Shown: positions 29,016-38,385 of the stretch, piece by piece
Position numbering within the stretch: position 1 is the first letter of the stretch
Layout of the letters: each line of letters opens with the position of its first letter
Assembly: GCA_965153355.1 (NCBI GenBank)
Contig: OZ231127.1
Coordinates: forward strand, 56,048,001-56,112,000
Direction of reading: 5' to 3'
Source: Flaccisagitta enflata
Lineage: Eukaryota > Chaetognatha > Sagittoidea > Aphragmophora
DNA length: 64,000 nt
Program-made: the position numbers and the translations under genes
Notes under the pieces: generated by a model
Told to the model about the DNA's origin: nothing
Seen by the model: only the letters and a program-made list of their open reading frames with translations
Databases searched by the model: none

Positions 29016-29049
29016 TGCGCCAACGCATCTTGTAATCTGAAGAAGTAAA

Positions 29050-29260
29050 ACGTGAGATTATACCCCAAGTAAAACCCGAGCCAACCCCTAGTCATTCCTA
29101 AGCTCGGGGTTGCTCGGGGTTGGCCGGGAATAGCCTGACGCTAGAGGTGCAGAGGTGCTACTTTTCATGACAGATATTGTCAACCCCAAGCCAACTCCGA
29201 GCAAATCCCGAGCAACCCCGCGCAAACTCCAAGCGAGGGTTGCTCACCCCAGATTACCGG
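29050..29260. repeat. Inverted G-rich repeat region
   Basis: GGGGTTGCTCGGGGTTGGC and complementary CGAGCAACCCCG / CGAGCCAACCCC forms alternate. Ends are unclear. Confidence 0.5.
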
Positions 29261-29547
29261 GTGCAACGTGGTCGCTCGGTGGAAAGTGAAGCTAACCTTT
29301 GATGAACCATTCAGCGCACTTATTGACCTATGTACTACCCACTACCTACTAGGTCTTGTTCGAGCATTACTGCCTTTTCCTTTTTTTTACGCGAATAATG
29401 TTGGCTGTGTATCTGTTGTCTATTCCACTGCAAACAAAAACAAGGCCAACACCTATAAGGGGATGTTTCTAGTGAAAGCCTGAAACGCGTTTTGCTCGTA
29501 TTCCAAGATTAACGCGTTTTAGGCAGTAGGGCCATTGAAAAAAAATC

Positions 29548-29622
29548 CCGAGGATTGCAGTGTTCGATCTCACACCTTTAGAATCACAGTCGCGCTCGCT
29601 ACATGTACGCTACCGTGGGGAT
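29548..29622 (-). other. tRNA-like module in the left arm of the MITE
   Basis: On the minus strand the ends can pair as a seven-base acceptor-like stem with one mismatch (ATCCCCA with TCGGGAT). An A-box-like TAGCGTACATGTAGCG, an anticodon-loop-like CTGTGAT and a B-box-like GATCGAACACT follow. A run of eight T lies directly downstream, a possible Pol III terminator. The anticodon stem is weak, so a working tRNA is doubtful. Confidence 0.5.
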
Positions 29623-29764
29623 AGACCAATTTGTTGTGAATGCCCTTTGATATGTAGCGATCGTTGGAAAAAGGTACTCTTGCTCAGGTCTTGAACTATG
29701 TTTGGGCAAAAATTTGCCAATCACTTTTGAATTTAGCCTAATCCCATCACCCGGGATTATGTTG

Positions 29765-29845
29765 TGCTTTGTGGCGCACTGATAAGTCATCCAACTCCCC
29801 TGCTATGGTTTGGGGGTTCGATCCTTGATGGGTCTGAGACTTTTT
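29765..29845 (+). other. tRNA-like module in the right arm of the MITE
   Basis: A-box-like TGGCGCACTGATAAG and B-box-like GGGTTCGATCCTTG on the plus strand, followed by a run of seven T. It points away from the left module, so the two are divergent. Confidence 0.5.
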
Positions 29846-30095
29846 TTCAATGGTCTCACTCCTTAAAACGCGTTTGTCTTAAAACGCGATCAGAACGCGT
29901 TTTACGCTTTCACTAGAAACATCCCCTAAGTCGCCTGCGAAAATAAAGTAAATGAATTGACCTGGCTAGGACAATAGTTGACTTTAACTAGCTAGATAAC
30001 TAGTTAAGATTCTGAAAACCCCTATAGTTAACTGTGAGAAATTGACTAGTTCAAACAGTTAATGATTTTTATGGAAAAATAACAAAAAATTACCT

Positions 30096-30515
30096 TTTTA
30101 GTCGCGTGCACGCGACTCTACACCTTGCTCGGTCGGTTGGTCCGTCCGTCCGTCCGTCCGTCCGTCCGTCCGTCCATCCGTCCGTCCATCCGTCCATCCG
30201 TAACATTTTTAGAATTTTAAGTTTTTAACGGTTTTTAACATTCTTTAACATTTTTTAACATTTTTCAACATTTTACCTTTTTAAACCTTTTTTAACATTT
30301 TTTAACATTTTTAAATTTTTTAAACATTTTTTAACATTTTTTATCATTTTTTAACCCTTTTTAACATTCTTTAACATTCTTTAACATTTTGTAACATATT
30401 CTAACATTCTTTAACACTTTTTAACATTGTTTAACATTCTTAACATTTAAACATGTTTTTGCTCTTTTGTTTGTCATTTCCAGACGCACGAGACTGTTGC
30501 CCTCTTGGGCTTGTT
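30096..30515 (+). mobile_element. Family A element with ACATTTTTTA core
   Basis: Hairpin GTCGCGTGCACGCGAC at 30101-30116, long (GTCC)n run, an AACATTTTTT-type tandem array at 30213-30455, 3' motif GCACGAGAC, hairpin GCCCTCTTGGGC at 30499-30510 and TTGTTT. Flanking TAACTAGTT-rich sequence at 29970-30070 and 30715-30800 suggests insertion into an older repeat. Confidence 0.8.
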
Positions 30516-30825
30516 TCCTTTAAATGACAGGATTTTTGGTAAAAATTTTTGACATTAAGAAAAAATATTTGGATTGTGACACAGAAACATGTAAACTTGA
30601 GGATTTTAGGCCTCAAAATGTAAAATCAATACTAGAATTATTGATAAGACTTAAAAATTGTATCAAATTGATGACAATTTTCTGTAAATTCTGCCTTTTA
30701 TAGGGTGAAATTTTCAACTATTTTAGCTAGTTGACTAGCAAAATATTTAGTTAGTTAACTATTAACTAGTTAATTTGAAAACCTTAACTATTCTACTCAT
30801 AGACCTGACTCCTAATTGTATCTTT

Positions 30826-31112
30826 TTAGTCGCCTTAGAATGACTAAGAATGACTTAGAATGACTTGAAATGACTTAGAATGACTTAGAGTTTCTTAAAA
30901 TGACTTAAAATGATGTAAAGGACTATATTGACTAAAATGACAATAATGACTAAAAATGATTTAAAACAACTTCGAATGACTTCGAATGACTTGAAATAAC
31001 TTGAAGATATAAAAGTGATAAAAAAAAGTAACGTGTGACCAACTGACCAACCGACCGGCCGACCAACCGACCAACCAACGGACAAAGCGGGGTGTAGAGT
31101 CGCGTACACGAC
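30826..31112 (-). mobile_element. Family A element with GACTTAGAAT-type core
   Basis: The tandem GACTTAGAAT-like core at 30835-31010 matches the 12432 copy. A GACCAACCGACC run and GTAGAGTCGCGTACACGAC form the head on the right. The right end runs into another GGACGGACAGAGCC fragment (31110-31135). Confidence 0.7.
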
Positions 31113-31161
31113 GGACGGACAGAGCCTTTTATAAAGTCGCCAATCCATACCTTCACTAAGT

Positions 31162-31280
<119 letters not shown>

Positions 31281-31602
31281 ATGGATCTATATATCCGAAA
31301 AAAAAAGATATTCAAACAAAGCATATATTCTTTCATATTATTTGCATTGTACGCATATTTGCCACCTTTTCCAATGCTTCTTCCCAACCTCTCTTTTTTT
31401 TCTCCTATAACATTATCTGTGGGTTGATTCCGTATTCCGGCTTGAAACTCCATATTTGGAATTCCACGCGTTTCGTCTGACGTCAGCTGACCTTTCTGCC
31501 AAAACGCCGCCCCGTATTTGCACTTTTTTTCGCAGACATTGCCTCTCGCAGTCCATTCATACGGCCTTCTCAAATGTTATTTCCTCAATTTCTTTTCGTT
31601 CT

Positions 31603-31756
31603 TTTTAGATGCGTCATCGCATCTCTATAAGAGGGTCTGTCCGTCCGTCCGTCCGTTTGTCCGTCCGTCCGTTTGTCCGTCCGCCCGTCCGTCCGTCCGT
31701 TACGCCTCTTCTGATATTTCGCAGATGACGCATCGAGTTTCCCGCCTGGGCTTGTT
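31603..31756 (+). mobile_element. Short family A element (GATGCG subfamily)
   Basis: Hairpin GATGCGTCATCGCATC at 31608-31623, CTCTATAAGAGG, (GTCC)n run. The 3' motif GATGACGCATC at 31724-31734 is an exact 11-base complement of GATGCGTCATC. Then CCCGCCTGGG and CTTGTT. Confidence 0.85.
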
Positions 31757-32059
31757 CTAAACCATTCAGTTAAGACATGTATACGTTATTTCACACTATG
31801 CGTGCTTTTTACGGATTTGAAAGAGTGATTTTTTTTCCTTTCACTCTTTTGATACGATTTGTCACAAACTCACAATCGCGAATCAATCGAATGGAATATT
31901 GTATGAATTAAGGAGCAGACAGAACCGGAGCGTGAGAGAGTATGCTATCGGAGCTCCCTAGTCTTGATATCGCGGTGCAGAAAAGACCGCAGACAAACGG
32001 CTGCCAAACTAATGAAAATGAAGGTATCGTCATATTGATTGAGAGAAAAAAAAGGTTAC

Positions 32060-32347
32060 TGAGCGGTGTGCACGCCACTAAAAGTTGCGAGATGGCCCAT
32101 TGGTCGTTTCATAAACGAGTCCAGATACACGGCTACTGGAGTCGTGTGCAGAAGGGCCGGGGCAGTGGGGCAGTGATAAAATTGGCTAAGTATTGGGCAG
32201 GAGCAGTGTCGCAAAAAACGGTCCGTGATTACTGGAAAGGCGTAACGGACATATGGACCAATTGACCAACCAACAACCGAGTGACCCACCGAAAAGACGG
32301 ATCAACCGACATATTGAGTTATTGAATCGCTCGCACGCGACAAAAAC
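32060..32347 (-). mobile_element. Family A element, degenerate
   Basis: Reverse orientation: ATACACGGCTACTGGAGTCG tail/motif near 32125-32145, GACCAACCAAC run, and GAATCGCTCGCACGCGACAA head at the right. A second ACGCCACTAAAAG head fragment lies at 32070-32083. Confidence 0.6.
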
Positions 32348-32579
32348 GTGTTGGGAAAAGCCATGTTTAGCACGAAAACTTTGATGTAGAGTTCTTGAAC
32401 GAAAAAAGGACTTTCTCTGAACCATACCGAAACTGTTTTTACTTCCGCTTCAAGGCATCTCTGCTGTTTCTACATTTAGATAATTTGATTATTTTCAAGG
32501 TTGGGTAGAACGAAAGCCCAGACGATGATGAATGAGCACCGGAATAAGGGAGAAGTGAAGGAGAAGGATGGAAAAAGGA

Positions 32580-33415
32580 GCAAGGTAAAGGAAAGGAAGA
32601 GAAAGCAGAAGAAGAGGAAGAAGAAGAAGAAGGAAAAGAAGAATTTTTAGAAGCATTGTTAGGAGAAGAAGAAGAAGAAGAAGAAGAAAAAGAAAAAGAA
32701 AAAGAAAACGAAAACGAAAAAGAAGAAGAAGAAGAGGAGGAAGAAGAAGAAGAAGAAGAAGAAGAAGAAGAAGAAGAAGAAAATGAAAAAGAAGAAGAAG
32801 AAGAAGAAGAAGAAGAAGAAGAAGAAAAAGAAAAAGAAAAAGAAAAAGAAAAAGAAAAAGAAAAAGAAAAAGAAAAAGAAGAAGAAGAAGAAGAAGAAGA
32901 AGAAGAAGAAGAAGAAGAAGAAGAAGAAGAAGAAGGAGCAGAAGATGAAGAAGAAGAAGAAGAAGAAAAAGAAAAAGAAAAAGAAAGAGAAAGAGAAAGA
33001 GAAAGAGAAAGAGAAGAAGAAGAAGTAGAAGAAGAAGAAGAAGAAGAACAAGAAGAAGAAGAAGAAGAAGAAGAAGAAGAAGAAGAAGAAGAAGAAGATG
33101 GAGCAGAAGATGAAGAAGAAGAAGAAAAAGAAAAAGAAAAAGAAAAAGAAAAAGAAAAAGAAACAGAAAGAGAAGAAGAAGAAGAAGAAGAAGAAGAAGA
33201 AGAAGAAGAAGAAGAAGAAGAAGAAGAAGAAGAAGAAGGAGCAGAAGATGAAGAAGAAGAAAAAAAAAGAAAAGGAAAAAGAAACAGAAACAGAAGGAGA
33301 AGGAGAAGGAGAAGGAGAAGGAGAAGAAGAAGAAGAAGAAGAAGAAGAAGAAGAAGAAGAAGAAGAAGAAGAAGAAGAAGAAGAAGAGGAGGAAGGAGGA
33401 AGGAGGAGAAGAAAA
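32580..33415 (+). repeat. (GAA)n-rich tract, about 835 bp
   Basis: GAA units alternate with (GAAAAA)n blocks and a GGAGCAGAAGATGAAGAAG marker at 32936, 33100 and 33239. Very long Glu/Lys, Leu, Phe and Ser frames result from it and are not genes. Confidence 0.95.
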
Positions 33416-35427
33416 GGTATGTGAGGTAGAAAGACAAAAAAAACGAAAAAAGCCTTTCCTCAGAAGGGGTCGGGGAGAAAGTGTGAGATGTGAGGATCCA
33501 TAGTCCCAAGTTTCCGAAGTCCTTAGACTTTGTTTTCTCATTTCGCAGTTATTGATATGTATTACCGGACAGGGACTATAAGGAGGTGGCTTTCCGATGA
33601 TATTCTTGAGGAAGAGGGGGGGGGGGGTAATGGATAACTGTACGGGTGTATAGACAGACTGATACCCAGATTCTCTTTGTATACTGTTCTGGGCTGCTAC
33701 CCATAAAAGGAACATTTCAAGTAAATAATTTGGTCTATATGATTTGAAAGAGAATAATAGATAAGTTTAATGGTGTCAGATCAATGCTTTCTAACATTCT
33801 TGGGTGTAAACTAGATTCTTTAACTAAGTGCAGCGAATGATAAGTAACAGGTATGCAGTTCAGAGGCAATGGGTACTGCTGATTATCTAAAGCATATCTA
33901 TAGCAACAACTATTCAGGCTAAGTTTTCTCGTGAATGAATCTTCGTTATAAAACTGATATCATCCGCGTTTCGTAATCAATGCGAGAAGAAGTCGATACG
34001 ATTGAAGGTTCTCAAGCCTCAGTGCCTTTCTAATGTTAATGATGACAAAACGACTTATCGGCAACGCTAATTGATGATAAGGGCAGAGGCCGGCCGGTCG
34101 TTGAAGGCGTAAGAAGAATGAAGAAGCTCGCGAGAGAAGATCCTATACACATCAGGCAGAAACAACGCACAAAAACAACGCAAAAAAACAACGCACAAAA
34201 ACAACGCACAAAAACAACGCACAAAAACAGACAGGGACGAATGTTTGAAAAAGAACTCTCGAAATTTCATTGAAGCGGCATAATATGAAACTTGTTTACG
34301 TTTACCAATGTAATTAACTGGCTAGCATGAACCCGCAATAAATCATTAATTCCTTATCATTTCATTGGACAGTATATCAGACTCTGATTGATACAGAGTA
34401 AGACGATATTAAATCATTGGGTGGAACAATCCGCTTGCCCATGAACAATGGAATATTCCCTAAGTTTGAAGAACCATTTTATGCCCGTTGGGAAAATCTT
34501 AATGGATATATTGTGTCTACTTAACAGATGACCATTTATAATGCAACAAACCGAGACTGTTTCCCCCCCGTTATAGAACCATCATTGTTTTGACAACGGA
34601 CAAATGCGAAAGAAAAAACAGAAACAACATAATTCCAGTATTTGAGAATTGAGATGCATTCTAATGATATCTACTCTCTTAAGTACTCCATATTCCAATT
34701 GATATAAAAAAGTAAAAAAAACTTCATTTTGGTTCATTTTCTCTGAAAAAATTCCTATGTTTCAATGGTGTAAATGGCAGCAATTTGTCTTGTTCGAAAT
34801 TCATGATGGATCGATACCTTGACGTCGGAAACAAACAACTGACAGCATGAACCTATTCTACAATGTGGGTAGACGAAAAAGCGAAATCTGCCCAGGTCGT
34901 ATTTGGCTGCCATTTCTCTCTCTCTCTCTGAAGCCGAGAGATGGAGAGAGAGCATGGGTTGGTACAGGCGGCCGGTATCTGTCACGTGGCGGTGCTAATG
35001 CCCATGCAGAAACCATTACGGAAGCGAGGCGATAAACGCGGCATCTTCCGAAAGCCAACTGCTTCATCATTATCAATCCGTCTGTTCTCTCGCGTCGCAT
35101 CAGAGTATCATTTATCTCCACGTCATACATTATGCGTGCCTAACATCGTTATCGTCATGCGAAAAATGATAACTCGTTTGTATATTTTGCCTGAATTATT
35201 TAGCAACTTAGAATGAAGAAAGCATGTTTCTGGCCTCCTTGGAGTGATCCAAAATATGGTTTGACTCTTGGTTGTCACTACTCCCAGATTGAAAGTGTAA
35301 ACAACATTTTGATAAAAGAGTAATGCAAGTGTAACTTAATTTTCAAATCTTCCCACATCATTGTAAATCTTGTTATTTGCCATCTTGCTTTCTTTCTGTT
35401 TCTTTTTGGTGATTTCTCTCCCCTTTT
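33416..35427. other. No gene recognised
   Basis: Unique-looking DNA with one 13-bp minisatellite. The short frames have no family signature. Confidence 0.55.
34146..34230 (+). repeat. 13-bp minisatellite
   Basis: About six ACAACGCACAAAA units, near perfect. Confidence 0.85.
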
Positions 35428-35650
35428 TTGGGCAGCGGCCCCGAAGGGGACGATGTCCTGTAGAACACAGGGGGACTTTCGTTCATTCATTCGTTCGTTC
35501 GTAAGTACCCCCCCCCCCGCCATTTATATGTCCCATACTACTTGATGGGAAGTCTGCATCTTTTCATTTTTTATCAATTTTCCATACTATTCAATTCCAT
35601 ATTTTTTCATTATTTTTCAATTTCCCATGTAACTCGATGGGAATTTATTA
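35428..35650 (+). mobile_element. Family B 5' module with ~55-bp repeats
   Basis: GGGCAGCGGCCCCGAAGGGG, CCTGTAGAACACAGG, (TTCG)n run, then degenerate units of the TTCAATGGGAA-type ~55-bp repeat. Confidence 0.7.
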
Positions 35651-36145
35651 TTTTTTTGATTTAATATAATATAATATAATGTAAAAGTATAGCTACCAAA
35701 GGGGCCAACCTTTTAACGAGTTGGCCATCGAGATGATAGCTTTACCAACAATTACAATTTATGTGGCAAAGAAAAATTAACCAGTCAGTAGTTCATAAGA
35801 ACCAAAAGCGAGAATTGTTACCATGCAACTGCTAAAAATTGAAAATTCTATGTTCAAAATATCCAAAATTGACCAGTCACTAGTTTTAAAAATCAAAAGT
35901 GTAAATCAGTAAAGGAAAAAGTTGCATATTCACCAAAATTTTCAACGACTTTCCAATATATAAAAATGAAGACTATAAATGCTTCCAAATAGAAAATTTG
36001 ATGCTTTTATAAGTGCAAATAATATCGGTGATTTTTCTCTGAGCAAATACTAAAGATTTTATGATACTAAGAAACCATTTGTAAAGAGAGAAAAACAATC
36101 TGTTTTGATCATTGTGCTCTTATGGTCTCTAAGTTAGTGAGTCAT
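35651..36145. other. AT-rich DNA downstream of the ORF1-like gene
   Basis: Contains an (ATAAT)n-like stretch at 35660-35683 and twice-repeated GACCAGTCA-TAGTT phrases (35780, 35873). No reverse transcriptase motif in any frame I could read. Confidence 0.5.
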
Positions 36146-37186
36146 TTAATCGGAAAGCATGCTATTCTTCGCTCGCGACGGCCGCCAATAACTTTGAAAA
36201 ACTTTCCTTTTTTCATCTGCAGTAAGAGAATTGTTCAAATGCTCAGCATCTTGCTGCAATTTAATCTCCCATGCTTTTTCCACTTGACATTCCAATTTTG
36301 TCATGTCGTGAGTGATAATCACCCCGTTCCATTTCTCCATTCCTCTCAGCTTCTTTGCCATCAGGAGCATTGCCCTCTTTTTTTCTGAGCATACAAATTT
36401 AACGACCAGGGGGCGCAAATTGCTACTGTTTGATGTTCCAACACGAAAATGATGAACAATGTCCGTAGAAAGATCCAGGTCCAGGTCCAAGTCACCAGCA
36501 AGCAATTTGATTATGGCAAGATCGTCATCTGTTTCCTGTTGACCAAAAATGATGATGTTGTTTCTCTTTCGTTCGCGCAAGACCCATTCTGGAACAAATT
36601 GCACAGGTGTGCCTTTATTCATTGTGGCAGGATTGGTTGAACTTTGTGCAGAATTGTGAATTTCATCCACTTTTGCCTTGATGGCTTGAAATTTGGTTTG
36701 GAGCTCCTGTAATCTGACATTAGTTGATGTTGTTCTTTCTCCAATGGCATCTATCTTGGTCTTTAATTCATCTTTGATACGCCTGTTTTTTTCCATCTCC
36801 TCCGCAAACTTGCGTTTTGCATCTAACTGTTGTTGTGATTTAGTCAATTTCTTTCCAAAGGCTTCAAATTTGGTTTTTGAGGCAACCTGATGCTTAACCA
36901 CTTGGGCTTTGAAGGAATCAAATTCGGTTTTTGAGGCAACCTGATACTTAACCACTTGGGCTTTGAAGGAATCAGCACTTGTGATATGTTTTTCCATTTT
37001 AATGGTTAGCATGGCAATTGTTTCATTCAAAGCTGTATGATTATTGTTAATGCCTACCACAACTTTTTCAAAACCTTCAAAACCTTTTTTGAAGGTCATG
37101 AGTAGAGCATCCATTTTGGTTTTCCATTCATTTGTTTCTTTTGACTCTTTTTCCAGTTGCGCAATATCATGCTGCATTTTCTCCAT
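36146..37186 (-). CDS. ORF1-like nucleic-acid-binding protein of a non-LTR retrotransposon
   Basis: A 346-residue uninterrupted frame ending in TAA. An in-frame TAA lies two codons before the ATG, and the ATG has a good context (G at -3 and +4), so the start is well bounded. Residues 1-180 are charged and heptad-like, consistent with a coiled coil. Residues about 205-285 resemble the RRM-like domain of LINE ORF1 proteins: a basic RERKRNN, then the IIIFG strand, then PLVVKFVCSEKKRAML. Residues 286-340 (VIITHDMTKLECQVEKAWEIK...) resemble the C-terminal domain that follows it. In L1-type elements this protein binds RNA as a trimer and acts as a nucleic-acid chaperone; here that role is inferred from the family. 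Oddities: an 18-residue tandem duplication in the coiled coil (73-90 and 91-108, SFKAQVVK-QVASKT-F), a DLDLDLDL run at 232-239, and no reverse transcriptase ORF downstream. It could also be a domesticated or orphan ORF1. Family call fairly sure, activity unknown. Confidence 0.72.
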   Translation of the reverse strand: MEKMQHDIAQLEKESKETNEWKTKMDALLMTFKKGFEGFEKVVVGINNNHTALNETIAMLTIKMEKHITSADSFKAQVVKYQVASKTEFDSFKAQVVKHQVASKTKFEAFGKKLTKSQQQLDAKRKFAEEMEKNRRIKDELKTKIDAIGERTTSTNVRLQELQTKFQAIKAKVDEIHNSAQSSTNPATMNKGTPVQFVPEWVLRERKRNNIIIFGQQETDDDLAIIKLLAGDLDLDLDLSTDIVHHFRVGTSNSSNLRPLVVKFVCSEKKRAMLLMAKKLRGMEKWNGVIITHDMTKLECQVEKAWEIKLQQDAEHLNNSLTADEKRKVFQSYWRPSRAKNSMLSD

Positions 37187-37649
37187 GTCTTAAGCTTTAT
37201 TAGATTGTCAGTGCAGGATGAAACCGAGACTGTTCTAGATAGCTCTTTATCTCAAAGAGTGGCGCTTGTGCCAACTGCCCCAGTGCTCAGTAACTTCCAA
37301 CTCTGTGACAATCTATCTTAGTTTAACGGAAAGATGACAATTTCCTTCAGTAAGATTCAGTCTTTGGTTCTGAGAAGTAGTTTTTTTTAGCCGCGAAGGA
37401 GTAAACGGTTTTGTAACACAAATTCTTAGCTGTAGTTGTTACACAAGAAGACCGAGGTTGGAGAACTGATTCGACTTGGACTTTAGATTCCAAACAAGCA
37501 TGAGGTGATGAGAGAGTGAGACCACGATAGCGATTTTTTTTGATGATGAAATAAAATCAAGCTCATTAATGATGGTAGTTTCTATTGAATAATAATCTGG
37601 GGGGTGAATCTTATTTTCCCGAGCTCGAGCTCCGAGCTGCGATTTTGCT
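37187..37649. other. Upstream flank of the ORF1-like gene
   Basis: No frame and no recognised promoter. May include the 5' UTR of the retroelement. Confidence 0.45.
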
Positions 37650-37915
37650 AAGTCCGGAGTCGATGTAAATATTAATTTGTTCCACCAACTATCGCCCTGA
37701 TGCCATGGTGCCACCATGGAGACTCATGAGCTTTCCATAGGATGCCACACGCTCGCCGAATATCCAGACAGAGTCGAGGTGAATATTAGTTTGTTCCACT
37801 AGAGTCGATGTGAATATTAATTTGTTCCACCAACCAACACCACATTGCCATGATGCTACAAACCAATTCAAGAGCTCGCCATAAGACGCCACATGCTCGC
37901 CAAATATTCTTCCAT
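37650..37915. repeat. Short direct repeats with GAGTCGATGTGAATATT
   Basis: GAGTCGATG-AAATATTAATTT type sequence followed by GTTCCACCAAC occurs at about 37657 and 37802, with a shorter copy at about 37772. GCTCGCC and GACGCCACA-like blocks repeat with it. Confidence 0.7.
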
Positions 37916-38033
37916 CCTTATATTCACGTTGTCTCATGGTTAAGATTTGCGTCACTTGGAATATTAGCGCATTTTTGGATAACCACTCTTTGTAATATTC
38001 CATCTGTCTCAGGAGGATCTCAATCTTTGAGCT

Positions 38034-38108
38034 TCAGCAGGATTCGAACTGGTGACCTTGACATCCGCAGTCAAGCCACTTTCCCCTGGGCCACCGGAGC
38101 TGGGTGAT
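38034..38108 (-). other. tRNA-like (SINE head-like) sequence
   Basis: Read on the minus strand it has an A-box-like GGTGGCCCAGGGGAAAG, an anticodon-arm-like CTTGAC...GTCAAG pair, and a B-box-like GTTCGAATCCTG at roughly tRNA spacing. The loop between the stems lacks the usual T33, so I do not call an isotype. It points toward the ORF1-like gene about 0.85 kb away. It could be the head of a SINE or an internal Pol III promoter; a functional tRNA is unlikely. Confidence 0.55.
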
Positions 38109-38230
38109 ATACAGAGGAAGAGTCGGGATCATTATCTTTTGCAGAAACTCAGTATGAGTCCATGGAAATATTATTTTATAAAATAAGGAAGATGAAATAT
38201 TCACATTGACTCAATCGTTGATGTACATAA

Positions 38231-38349
<119 letters not shown>

Positions 38350-38385
38350 TCTTTCTTTTATGTGACTGCCTACAGAATACAGATT

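Larger units (their letters stand above)
29459..29926. mobile_element. PIF/Harbinger-like MITE, 468 bp
   Basis: Both ends begin GGGGATGTTTCTAGTGAAAG in inverted orientation, and similarity continues inward for roughly 110 bp with divergence (shared AAACGCGTT and CCATTGAAAAAAA blocks). A 3-bp TAA is duplicated at 29456-29458 and 29927-29929, which fits the TWA preference of PIF/Harbinger. It is inserted in the 3' tail of a family A copy: the flanks join to ACACCTATAAGTCGCCTGC. No transposase is present. The two arms carry tRNA-like modules. Confidence 0.8.

Noticed and set aside
32439-33715. Very long open frames (up to 406 codons) on both strands
   Set aside because: They translate the GAA/TTC tract into Glu/Lys, Leu, Phe or Ser runs in several frames at once; no domain is present.
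38034-38108. Functional tRNA gene
   Set aside because: Position 33 is not T in the best anticodon loop and the acceptor pairing is unclear; called tRNA-like only.
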